Assembly (NCBI GenBank): GCA_025996755.1
Contig: BNTR01000141.1
Span: 1 to 6,330, forward strand
Origin: Bacteroidia bacterium
GTDB taxonomy: Bacteria > Bacteroidota > Bacteroidia > Bacteroidales > Azobacteroidaceae
DNA: 6,330 nt
Reading direction: 5' to 3'
In this document: positions 1-6,260 of the stretch, piece by piece
Layout of the letters: each line of letters starts with the position of its first letter
Position numbering within the stretch: the first letter of the stretch is position 1
Program-made: the position numbers and the translations under genes
Notes under the pieces: generated by a model
Told to the model about the DNA's origin: nothing
What the model saw: the letters and a program-made list of their open reading frames with translations, nothing else
Databases searched by the model: none

Positions 1-1
1 T

Positions 2-91
2 AGACCCGGCAGAAAATACCCGCGAATAAAGAAAGTCCGCAAAGTGAACGGAAAATATATCACGCTAACTAACTATAAAAGAGCAATATGA
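2..91 (+). CDS. Possible 3' end of an unidentified rightward gene (partial)
   Basis: One frame is open from the window edge to a TGA at 89-91, giving 29 residues that begin RPGRKYPRIKKVRK and end TNYKRAI. The tail is strongly basic, about a third Lys or Arg, as seen at the C-termini of nucleic-acid-binding proteins, including some transposases. I do not recognise the family. The other two forward frames hit stops within the first 30-70 bases, so this is the only frame that could be a gene running in from the left. A 29-codon open stretch can arise by chance. The palindrome cluster begins about 20 bases after the stop, which would fit the 3' flank of a gene. Confidence 0.35.
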   Translation, partial: RPGRKYPRIKKVRKVNGKYITLTNYKRAI

Positions 92-111
92 AGATTAACT
101 TAATGACATTG

Positions 112-261
112 GGCTTCAGCCTACGGTCAGGCACCTCCTCCTCTCCCAGAGTCCCGCAGGGACGGCACTATCAAGTGTCACCCCTGCGGGGTGAAGGTCG
201 TATGTGGCGGGCTGTCCGTAGGCTGAAGCCTACGGTTAATAAAGTGCTGTCCCTGCGGGAC
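112..261. repeat. Cluster of short palindromes (REP-like), two families
   Basis: This gene-free stretch contains five short inverted repeats. Family A: 216-235 is a 9-bp arm CCGTAGGCT, a GA spacer, and arm AGCCTACGG. The 15 bases at 112-126 (GGCTTCAGCCTACGG) are the exact reverse complement of 216-230. Family B: 151-163 is GTCCC-GCA-GGGAC, 249-261 is its exact reverse complement, and 178-194 is a 7-bp stem TCACCCC-TGC-GGGGTGA. All three share the core CCCTGCGGG or its complement. The match between 151-169 and the reverse complement of 243-261 extends to 18 of 19 bases. The order A-B-B-A-B suggests a duplicated unit with changes of orientation. It resembles REP/BIME clusters, which are intergenic palindromes, often mobilised by RAYT transposases. 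No transposase gene is identifiable in the window. The structure is seen directly; the class is inferred. Confidence 0.72.
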
Positions 262-309
262 AAGGAGTGCAAGCCAAGTGGTATGATTGCGGATAGTCAC
301 AAACAAAAT

Positions 310-332
310 GGGCGGGGGAAAAAACCCCGCCC
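310..332 (-). terminator. Intrinsic terminator of the lipoprotein/DUF5723 operon
   Basis: A perfect 8-bp G+C stem (GGGCGGGG at 310-317 paired with CCCCGCCC at 325-332) encloses a 7-base A-rich loop on the + strand. Read leftward, the hairpin is followed by the T-rich run ATTTTGTTT. It lies 25 bases past the stop codon of the DUF5723 gene. The T-tract on the leftward side makes it a terminator for that operon. The side facing right lacks a good U-run, so it is probably one-directional. Confidence 0.85.
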
Positions 333-357
333 AAATTGCTTTCTGTCCGTATTTATT

Positions 358-1965
358 TCAGTATTGAATTGTCGTCGTTGTCGTAACGGTGGCTGGGTCT
401 TCCACCGGCTCATTGACAGGTGTTTCTACCGGAACATCAACCGGCGTTTCGATTGGTGCCTCAACAGGTATTTCTACCGGCGGCACATCCTCTTTCTTCG
501 GTTTTTCTTTCTTCGACTTCGGCGTGATTGGCGTTGCGTCGATGCTGCCTTTCTTCTTGTGACCTCCGAGCGGGATTGCTATACCCAATTGCACATTCAG
601 ACCCTTGACCGATACGGGCAGGAAATCTGAGTTCACTTTTGGCATTAAGTAGTCGCTGGATATGAAGAGGAAGTTGCCCAAGTGCAGCGACACGCCAAAT
701 TTTTGGAAGTTGCTATACACCAGTGAGTAGCTTGCGCCGAGTTCCAACCCTTTTTTGAAGGGGCGGATGCTTCCGCCGAGGGTCAGTTCGGTGAATGTCT
801 TTGCAGGATTGAAATGCGTGGTGGACAGGATGCCTACATTCGCGGGGAAACTTGAGAAAGCGTAGTCAACGCCGATATTCATTTTCGACCGCAAGCCCAT
901 TCCTTTCATGTTTTTTGCATCCTTCGTTTCGTGTAATTTCATCGCTTCTTTGACTTGGTCGCCTATCTCATCAAATGACAACTCATCAATGCTACCATCC
1001 CCATCAATCAGCATTATATCCGTTTCGTTAGTAGTCAGTGTGACGGTGTTCGCTTTGTCCCAACTGATGCCGCCGATGTCTGTTACGGCAGCCGACACGC
1101 TGAAATTTTCCAAAGCGTCTGAAATGTAGCCTAAATTGAACACACCGCCTAAATCAACGCCCAAACCCCAGCCGCTTATCGCCGGTTTGATGTCGTCCGT
1201 ATCAATCTCGTCTTCGCCTTCTGCTCCCTCTTTAGGCTTGGTTTTCACGCCCGGCGCATGTACTTGAAGGGTGCCTTGCGTTGTTAGCATCCACTGTTTG
1301 GATTCCCCCGAAGCCATATCAAATTGGAAGCGGTCGATATTAAAACTTGCGGCACCTAAGCCTGTCAGCACTTTCAATTTAACACCCACCATCAAATTAT
1401 CGTCCATCAAAGGAAAGGAAGTACCGATGGCTGTTTGCGCGAAAGCCGTAGCACTAATGCTCAGGTCTTTGAAATCATAAGTACTCCCCGATTGAAGCCC
1501 TTTTTTCAGGAAATCAAAGAAGCCGAACGGAACGTTGAAATCGGAAAGCACTCGAGCACTCAAATCAAAACTCCAGAACATATCGCCTGCATAGAAGCCA
1601 AATCCCAAGAGCGTTGCGTTGAAATCCAACGCCAGAAAGTTTGCGTCCGAAAAGTTTTTCATAGCGGTGTTGTAATCCACGTTTTTATTGAAAATAAATC
1701 CGGCTTTCTTTTTACCATTAGCATCAAGTTTATCACTAATACCGGGTATAATAAAATTTTCCAGATTGAACGTATTGGTTTTGTAGTCCAACGAAACGTT
1801 TGTCAACACCGGAAAGCCGACGTAGCCATTTGCAGGGCGCAGGGCGGGGTTCAAATTAGTGCGAGTGTAGGAACTGCTCACAAAGTATTCCGTATTAGTC
1901 GATTGAGCCGTCACGGATGCAAAAGTGCAAAGAAGCACACTTGATAATATATATATCTTTTTCAT
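358..1965 (-). CDS. DUF5723 family outer-membrane protein with a PVxx repeat tail
   Basis: The 535-residue product starts with a signal peptide (MKK, then a hydrophobic stretch, probable cleavage after Ala20 before QST), so it is exported. The mature N-terminus carries a Y-(R)-x-x-LNPAL block (Asn39-Pro40-Ala41) followed by a GYVGFPVLTNVS-like segment. This is the hallmark I associate with DUF5723 proteins of Bacteroidota, whose function is not established. Much of the rest alternates glycine/aromatic and polar residues, ending in GLNVQLGIAIPLGG near 467, as expected of an outer-membrane beta-barrel. An acidic linker lies near residues 240-262. After the barrel-like part comes a Lys-rich segment (about 468-494), eight PVxx-type tetrapeptides (496-527), and a run of five Thr. 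It is the second gene of a leftward operon, 19 bases after the lipoprotein gene, and ends at a strong terminator. The start ATG directly precedes the signal peptide, with an A-rich leader and no clear Shine-Dalgarno sequence. The family call is from recognition; the barrel is inferred. Confidence 0.85.
   Translation of the reverse strand: MKKIYILSSVLLCTFASVTAQSTNTEYFVSSSYTRTNLNPALRPANGYVGFPVLTNVSLDYKTNTFNLENFIIPGISDKLDANGKKKAGFIFNKNVDYNTAMKNFSDANFLALDFNATLLGFGFYAGDMFWSFDLSARVLSDFNVPFGFFDFLKKGLQSGSTYDFKDLSISATAFAQTAIGTSFPLMDDNLMVGVKLKVLTGLGAASFNIDRFQFDMASGESKQWMLTTQGTLQVHAPGVKTKPKEGAEGEDEIDTDDIKPAISGWGLGVDLGGVFNLGYISDALENFSVSAAVTDIGGISWDKANTVTLTTNETDIMLIDGDGSIDELSFDEIGDQVKEAMKLHETKDAKNMKGMGLRSKMNIGVDYAFSSFPANVGILSTTHFNPAKTFTELTLGGSIRPFKKGLELGASYSLVYSNFQKFGVSLHLGNFLFISSDYLMPKVNSDFLPVSVKGLNVQLGIAIPLGGHKKKGSIDATPITPKSKKEKPKKEDVPPVEIPVEAPIETPVDVPVETPVNEPVEDPATVTTTTTIQY
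385..480 (-). repeat. Tandem PVxx tetrapeptide-coding repeat
   Basis: Residues 496-527 of the DUF5723 protein read PVEI, PVEA, PIET, PVDV, PVET, PVNE, PVED, PATV. These are eight consecutive 4-residue units, a 12-base period in DNA with Val/Ile in position two of all but the last. The DNA copies have diverged (CCGGT, CCGGA, CAGGT variants), so the repeat is kept at protein level rather than being a fresh slippage product. Pro/Glu/Val repeats of this sort are extended and stiff, often used as spacers in envelope proteins. Confidence 0.8.
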
Positions 1966-1984
1966 TGTTTTTCTAAATTAAAAA

Positions 1985-3604
1985 TTAAAGTTCAATTTCA
2001 ATACCACCATCTTTCGAAACAAGTTTCAAATTATCTAAACGAACATAATCCATGTTCGTAATTTTCGGAAATACATCGCCGTCCGCCTTGCCCGACAATT
2101 CAAAAGAGAATTTCAGATGGCGAGCCTTTTTTAACTCTTCCGTCAGGCTTATTTTGATAGACAATGATTGTTTGTCACCAACCTTCGCACCAATAACCAC
2201 ATCAGCAATACCCAAATCCTTGTAGTCGTCATCCAATATCTGGGCAGACAGGTTTAAAGTCATACCTGTGATGTGCACCTTCAAATCGCCTGTAATTTCA
2301 ATATATTCCGCTGTGAGTTTTGAGAGTACATCATTATACATGTTTTCGTCGAACAAGCCTTCAACGTCATCGACAAAAGACAACCTAAAATCAGTAAATT
2401 CAAAAGGCAGTTTGAAAGAATAATCCGCCTTCAAGTTCAATTTGGTTGGTGCCAAAAGATGCGCATCAGGGTCGTTCACTGCCACATCAATATTATACTG
2501 GAACTTAGCAGGAAACGGATTGAGCAGACTCTGCAAGGCAAATTCTTTCCATTCATCAGCAGGTGTATTCCCTCTCTCGGGCGACAAGACGTAATGTGTT
2601 GTTTTTTCTTCTCCCAGTGTTTCATGCTTTGTAATGTCCAGGTTCGCTAATTTATTATTCAGCGACATTCCCAGTTTAAAATTGGCACCAATGTTCGTTT
2701 TGAACTTTAAATCCAAAGCAGGGTTTTTGAAAGCCAATGTATTGTCCTCCAATCCGTTGAAATCGGCAATGTCGCCCGGAATCGTTTGCTTTCCTTCAAT
2801 TGCAGCATCCACAGAAGCAATATCAATGTTGCTCGTCGTTACACCAAAAGTAAATTTCGGACTCGTTGCTTTTATTGTTTGATTGGCTGTTGATTTCACA
2901 TTCAAACTATAAGTGAGGTTAAAAGATGACCCACCGCTATAGTCTATGCTCTCTATAAATGCAGTGAACAACGAGCCGTCTTTGTTGAGAATCTCACTAA
3001 CCGGTATCTCTTTTGTATATGTGTTGGGAATATTCAACTTCAATTTTTGAGGGAAAGTAATGGTAAGTTCAATTGTTGCGCTATTGGCATCAGTAAACTC
3101 TAATCCTTGCAGGTTACCAACAATATCTAACTTTGTCTTTTCAGGAGTAAAAGTTATCTTTTGGGGCGTGATTGTAAAGATAGAGCTGCTTGGAATCTTC
3201 ACATCCACATCATACGGAACAGTTGCTGACGGCACCAACGGAACACTAATTCCTACAGGCACGGATGTCTCACCGCTCAGAGGAATAGTCGCCGGAATGG
3301 AGATGGGGTCAATTTTAACCTCATCAAACTTTGGGATTTCGATGTTATCAAACGAGCCACCGTATTCAAAATACGCCAAACCGTTCTCATCCCACTTCAA
3401 CAACCCATCTCCGCCCAGCAGTGATGTAATCTCGTCTTGGAGGGGAAATTCCAAATAGCCGAGGTCGATGTCTAACCCACCCGAACTAATCTCAATACTC
3501 TTGTCTAAATTCTCTTCCGACATATCGTACTCATGGTCGACACACGCAGAGAAAAAAGGCAAACACACGCCCGAACAAAGGGCAAATACAAATGTTTTTT
3601 TCAT
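1985..3604 (-). CDS. Exported lipoprotein of unknown function
   Basis: The 539-residue product starts MKKT with a hydrophobic core and a lipobox F-S-A-C, so Cys21 is the predicted lipidation site for signal peptidase II. The residues after it (V-D-H-E-Y-D) are acidic, which in Bacteroidota is often linked with transport of lipoproteins to the cell surface. That location is inferred. The mature part is rich in Thr, Ser, Ile and Val in alternating patterns (for example a Pro/Val/Ile-rich segment near residues 95-140), suggesting stacked beta-sandwich domains, and has no catalytic motif that I recognise. I cannot assign a function. It is the first gene of a leftward operon, read from a TAxxTTTG promoter about 50 bases upstream, and is followed after 19 bases by the DUF5723 gene, so the two products probably act together in the outer membrane. 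The ATG at 3604 is chosen because it gives an ideal lipoprotein signal peptide. Confidence 0.82.
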   Translation of the reverse strand: MKKTFVFALCSGVCLPFFSACVDHEYDMSEENLDKSIEISSGGLDIDLGYLEFPLQDEITSLLGGDGLLKWDENGLAYFEYGGSFDNIEIPKFDEVKIDPISIPATIPLSGETSVPVGISVPLVPSATVPYDVDVKIPSSSIFTITPQKITFTPEKTKLDIVGNLQGLEFTDANSATIELTITFPQKLKLNIPNTYTKEIPVSEILNKDGSLFTAFIESIDYSGGSSFNLTYSLNVKSTANQTIKATSPKFTFGVTTSNIDIASVDAAIEGKQTIPGDIADFNGLEDNTLAFKNPALDLKFKTNIGANFKLGMSLNNKLANLDITKHETLGEEKTTHYVLSPERGNTPADEWKEFALQSLLNPFPAKFQYNIDVAVNDPDAHLLAPTKLNLKADYSFKLPFEFTDFRLSFVDDVEGLFDENMYNDVLSKLTAEYIEITGDLKVHITGMTLNLSAQILDDDYKDLGIADVVIGAKVGDKQSLSIKISLTEELKKARHLKFSFELSGKADGDVFPKITNMDYVRLDNLKLVSKDGGIEIEL

Positions 3605-3653
3605 ACTTTTTTATTTTTTATACATTATTTATTGTTGTTATTGAAAACGGGGA

Positions 3654-3684
3654 CAAAGGTAATACAATTTTTTCATTCTCACAA
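3654..3684 (-). promoter_or_regulatory. Promoter of the lipoprotein/DUF5723 operon
   Basis: On the minus strand, TACCTTTG (3661 down to 3654) matches the Bacteroidota -7 consensus TAxxTTTG. A TTG at 3684-3682 lies 20 bases upstream of it, matching the -33 element. Initiation would fall near 3647, giving a leader of about 40 bases ahead of the ATG at 3604. No comparable promoter appears in the 19-base gap before the DUF5723 gene, which supports co-transcription. Confidence 0.65.
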
Positions 3685-3697
3685 TACTTTTTGTAAA

Positions 3698-3713
3698 ATA
3701 AATTAAAATTTAT
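3698..3713. promoter_or_regulatory. AT-only inverted repeat between divergent promoters
   Basis: ATAAATT and its exact reverse complement AATTTAT are separated by AA. The site lies upstream of both divergent promoters, about 30-45 bases before the -7 element of the abiE operon. It could be an operator, for AbiEi for instance. In a tract this rich in A and T, a 7-bp palindrome may also be chance. Confidence 0.3.
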
Positions 3714-3743
3714 GTTTTTTTTTACGATTCGGAAAATTATTTG

Positions 3744-3751
3744 TATCTTTG
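3744..3751 (+). promoter_or_regulatory. -7 element of the abiE operon promoter
   Basis: TATCTTTG matches the Bacteroidota -7 consensus TAxxTTTG exactly. The expected -33 position, around 3720, lies in a T-run without the usual G, so that half is weak. Initiation would fall near 3757, leaving a leader of under 20 bases before the abiEi ATG at 3775. Confidence 0.6.
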
Positions 3752-3752
3752 C

Positions 3753-3772
3753 AGTGATTTTCAAATGACACT
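3753..3772. promoter_or_regulatory. Imperfect inverted repeat at the abiE start site (candidate operator)
   Basis: AGTG-ATTT-TC-AAAT-GA-CACT: both arm segments (AGTG/CACT and ATTT/AAAT) are complementary, with only a 2-base bulge (GA) on the right arm. It covers the predicted transcription start and ends just before the abiEi ATG. Characterised AbiEi proteins repress their own operon by binding inverted repeats in the promoter, so this is a plausible binding site. It is a position-based inference. Confidence 0.4.
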
Positions 3773-3774
3773 AT

Positions 3775-4602
3775 ATGGCTATAAAAGATAAAATATTGTC
3801 CTATCCTGCGGCTCTTCTTTTAGATAAGATAAACGAGCAAAACAAAAAATGCTTTACTATTGATGAGGCATATCTGCTGCTCTCTAATTCTGCCAAAGAT
3901 AATGTAAAACGAATGTTAAGCAATATGACAAAACGAGGCTTACTGCTGCGTGTTAAGGATGGGTTATATTATGTTATTCCTTTTGAGCAGGATGCCCAAA
4001 CATTTATGCCTGATTGGCATTTGCTCCCGCAATATCTTGTTGGCGAGGCGGAATATTATATCGGGTATTTCTCGGCACTGCAAATTCACAGTTTGACGAC
4101 ACAACCAAGTTTGAAAGAACAAATAGTTGTAAATAAGCAAGTTAAACCCTCGACTCTTCTTGTTAAAAACATTCCGTTTCAGTTCGTTTATCACAACGGA
4201 AAACATTTTTTCGGTAACAGAAAAAACTGGATTGACAGTTTTAACCGTGTGCAATGCAGCGATTTGGAAAAAACGATTATCGACTGTCTGTTTCAGCCCG
4301 ACTATGCAGGCGGGATAACCGAAATTGCCAAAGCCATTTACAAAATAAAAGACAAAATTGATTATTCAAAACTCTTGGAATATGCAAAACGCTTTGATTC
4401 TCAGGCAGTAGTAAAACGGCTCGGTTTTTTGCTTGAATTATTGGAAGTTAAACATTCTGCGATTGATGAATTGCAAAAACTGCGAACCAATTCCATTGTA
4501 TTGTTAGAGCCGTCATATCCCAAAGAGGGCAAAATAATTTATCGCTGGTCTGTGCAGCAAAACATTGATACAGAATCTATAATATCCCCAATTTACAGCT
4601 AA
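3775..4602 (+). CDS. abiEi: AbiEi-family antitoxin and transcriptional repressor
   Basis: The 275-residue product is the antitoxin half of an AbiE (type IV) toxin-antitoxin pair. In this class the antitoxin counters the toxin without a stable complex with it and represses the operon through its N-terminal domain. Residues 10-70 form a winged-helix pattern: a helix around FTIDEAYLLL, a recognition-helix candidate around NVKRMLSNMTKRG, and a wing VKDGLYYVIPF. The larger C-terminal part (about 85-275) has the YYIGYFSALQIHSL block typical of AbiEi-type proteins, then a LEKTIIDCL segment near 165-172. Length is within the family's usual range. An in-frame TGA at 3766-3768 rules out any earlier start, so the ATG at 3775 is the first possible one. 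The toxin gene follows after 4 bases, so the two are co-transcribed. Base composition is clearly more AT-rich than the murI region, consistent with acquisition by transfer. Confidence 0.88.
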   Translation: MAIKDKILSYPAALLLDKINEQNKKCFTIDEAYLLLSNSAKDNVKRMLSNMTKRGLLLRVKDGLYYVIPFEQDAQTFMPDWHLLPQYLVGEAEYYIGYFSALQIHSLTTQPSLKEQIVVNKQVKPSTLLVKNIPFQFVYHNGKHFFGNRKNWIDSFNRVQCSDLEKTIIDCLFQPDYAGGITEIAKAIYKIKDKIDYSKLLEYAKRFDSQAVVKRLGFLLELLEVKHSAIDELQKLRTNSIVLLEPSYPKEGKIIYRWSVQQNIDTESIISPIYS

Positions 4603-4606
4603 AATT

Positions 4607-5410
4607 ATGATAGAACAGAAAGAAATAAACAAAATTGCAACGCAAAACCGTGTGAGCGACCGTCAAATAGAAAAAGATTATGTGCTTTCGTGGTTGCTTT
4701 TCGCAATTTCAAAAAATGAGGTATTGCGTAATTCGCTGACCTTCAAAGGCGGAACAGTTCTGAAGAAAGCGTATTTTGAAGATTACCGTTTCTCCGAAGA
4801 TTTGGACTTTACTCTGATTGATGAGGGAGTTTCAAACGGGCAGATTTTTAAAGAGTTCAACAAACTTTTCGATTTTGTGAAAGAAGAAACAAATATTGAT
4901 ATGCAGATTGACCCGAAAAAATGGACAATTCACGAATCGGGAAGTCCGCAGTTTTACATTGATTATGTGGCTTCGTTACAGGGCAGTATGGGCAGCCGTG
5001 ATTTGAAAATTGACATTACGCGCGGCGAGATTTTGGAAACGGCATCTGAAATGAAGAATATTTTCCGCACTTATTCCGACCTTGAAGAAGATTTTACTTT
5101 GCAATGTTACTCACTTGCCGAAGTGTTGATTGAGAAAATGGCGGCATTAATGGGCAGAACCGAGCCAAGAGATTTGTATGACTTTTGGTATCTGACAGAA
5201 ATTGAGCAGTTAAAAGTTGCCGACCATTTGTTCGAGTTTGAGAGTAAGGCAAAACACAAGGGGCAAAATAATGAAAAGTTTATGGAAAAAGCGTTAGGCA
5301 AGGAAACTATTTTTAAACGCGACTGGTCAAAGAAATTATCTTCTCAAATTCACGACATACCCGATTTTGACGCTGTTTTTAGAGAAGCAAAAAGGCATTT
5401 CAAGTATTGA
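4607..5410 (+). CDS. abiEii: AbiEii-family nucleotidyltransferase toxin
   Basis: This 267-residue protein belongs to the AbiEii/AbiGii family of DNA polymerase beta-like nucleotidyltransferases, the toxin of type IV toxin-antitoxin pairs. Members block growth. Some relatives (MenT) add nucleotides to tRNA, and GTP binding has been reported for AbiEii. All four family motifs are visible: motif I, GGT at 48-50 followed by FSEDLDF with Asp65 and Asp67; motif II, LKIDITR with Asp136 as the third metal-binding Asp; motif III, EKMAAL at 176-181 with Lys177; motif IV, RDLYDFWYL at 188-196. The N-terminal IEKDYVLSW segment (21-29) is also typical. Nothing is truncated, so the enzyme should be active. 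It starts 4 bases after the antitoxin stop, and its stop lies 28 bases from the convergent murI stop. The specific target here cannot be read from sequence. Confidence 0.93.
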   Translation: MIEQKEINKIATQNRVSDRQIEKDYVLSWLLFAISKNEVLRNSLTFKGGTVLKKAYFEDYRFSEDLDFTLIDEGVSNGQIFKEFNKLFDFVKEETNIDMQIDPKKWTIHESGSPQFYIDYVASLQGSMGSRDLKIDITRGEILETASEMKNIFRTYSDLEEDFTLQCYSLAEVLIEKMAALMGRTEPRDLYDFWYLTEIEQLKVADHLFEFESKAKHKGQNNEKFMEKALGKETIFKRDWSKKLSSQIHDIPDFDAVFREAKRHFKY

Positions 5411-5438
5411 AAAATGGTTGAAAAAATTACCCCCAAAA

Positions 5439-6260
5439 TTATTTTAGAGAAATATGCCGCGCCCGAATATTTTCATTCAAAAAGATGCCTGCCATTCGCG
5501 AAAAATTGTCTTCGGATTCGGTCGTGAGGAAGGTTGTGGTGGCGTTTTTTGTGCATTGGCTGTCTGTTTCGGGGTGGCGTTGGAGGTAGTCTTTTAGACT
5601 GTGGGCTACATAGTTGCCTTGTGCGACTAATTTAACGGTTGGTGGCAAAAATTGGCTTATTTTTTTTTCTAAGAGGGGATAGTGCGTGCAGCCGAGGATG
5701 ATGGTGTCGATTTGCGGGTCGTGTTGCAGGATGCGCTCGGCGTGCTGTCGGATGAAATAGTCGGCGCCGTCGGCTTCGGCTTCGCCGTTTTCTACTATTG
5801 GCACCCACATGGGGCAGGCTTCGCCTGTGACCACGATGTCGGGGAAGAGTTTGTTCACTTCCAGCGGGTAGGATTCGGATTGGATGGTGCCGGGGGTGGC
5901 GAATACGCCCACGTGGCGTGTGTGCGTGAGGTTGCCCACCGCTTCCACCGTTGGGCGGATAATCCCTAAGACGCGCTTGCGCACGTCCAGCAGCGGCAGG
6001 TCGCGCTGCTGAATCGTGCGTAATGCTTTTGCCGACGCGGTGTTGCACGCCAAAATCACCAGCGGACAGCCGTCGTCGAAGAGCCTGCGAACTGCCTGTA
6101 GCGTAAATTCGTAAACCACCTCAAACGAGCGCGAACCGTAGGGGGCGCGTGCGTTGTCGCCCAGATACAGATAGTCGTACTGTGGCATCCGTTGCCGGAT
6201 TTTCTCAAAGATGGTGAGACCGCCGTAGCCCGAATCGAATATGCCGATGGGTGCGTTTAT
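5439..6260 (-). CDS. murI: Glutamate racemase, with probable ATA start
   Basis: MurI interconverts L- and D-glutamate in the cytoplasm and so supplies D-Glu for peptidoglycan. With the ATA at 6260-6258 as residue 1, the product is 273 residues, normal for the family. Catalytic landmarks are all present: GIFDSGYGGL with Asp9-Ser10, the first catalytic cysteine in LACNTASA (Cys72), Glu157 in VENGE, and the second cysteine and His in LGCTHYPLL (Cys191, His193). The first ATG in frame (6188) would give 249 residues and discard Asp9-Ser10 and the glycine loop, so it cannot be the real start. Between an in-frame TAA (about 6275) and the DSG motif there is no ATG, GTG or TTG. ATA, overlapping the ompH stop as ATAA, sits exactly where the start would be expected. 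A true ATG altered by sequencing error or mutation is the alternative. It follows the OmpH-like gene as an operon and faces abiEii tail to tail. Confidence 0.93.
   Translation of the reverse strand: MNAPIGIFDSGYGGLTIFEKIRQRMPQYDYLYLGDNARAPYGSRSFEVVYEFTLQAVRRLFDDGCPLVILACNTASAKALRTIQQRDLPLLDVRKRVLGIIRPTVEAVGNLTHTRHVGVFATPGTIQSESYPLEVNKLFPDIVVTGEACPMWVPIVENGEAEADGADYFIRQHAERILQHDPQIDTIILGCTHYPLLEKKISQFLPPTVKLVAQGNYVAHSLKDYLQRHPETDSQCTKNATTTFLTTESEDNFSRMAGIFLNENIRARHISLK

Noticed and set aside
112..261. CRISPR-like array
   Set aside because: The repeated units are short palindromes of two families with unequal spacing and changing orientation; there is no constant repeat-spacer period and no cas gene.
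88..630. Rightward 180-codon open frame starting ATG at 88
   Set aside because: It runs through the palindrome cluster and the terminator hairpin and then antisense through the 3' end of the DUF5723 gene. Its protein is Arg/Cys/Phe-rich without any recognisable domain.
1435..1944. Rightward 169-codon open frame inside the DUF5723 gene
   Set aside because: It is fully antisense to a well-supported exported protein, and its sequence has no family resemblance.
5421..5445. Possible hairpin between abiEii and murI (AAAAAATT paired with AATTATTTT)
   Set aside because: The stem is only A-T pairs with a bulge and overlaps the last murI codons, so it is too weak to call a terminator.
5632..6048. Leftward 138-codon open frame overlapping murI in another frame
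   Set aside because: His/Arg/Pro-rich translation typical of a shifted frame in GC-rich DNA; murI in the same stretch is unambiguous. The antisense frame at 5682-5969 is rejected for the same reason.
5439..6188. Glutamate racemase starting at the ATG at 6188
   Set aside because: It would lack the GIFDSGYGG segment with catalytic Asp and Ser, which is encoded in frame directly upstream with no stop in between.
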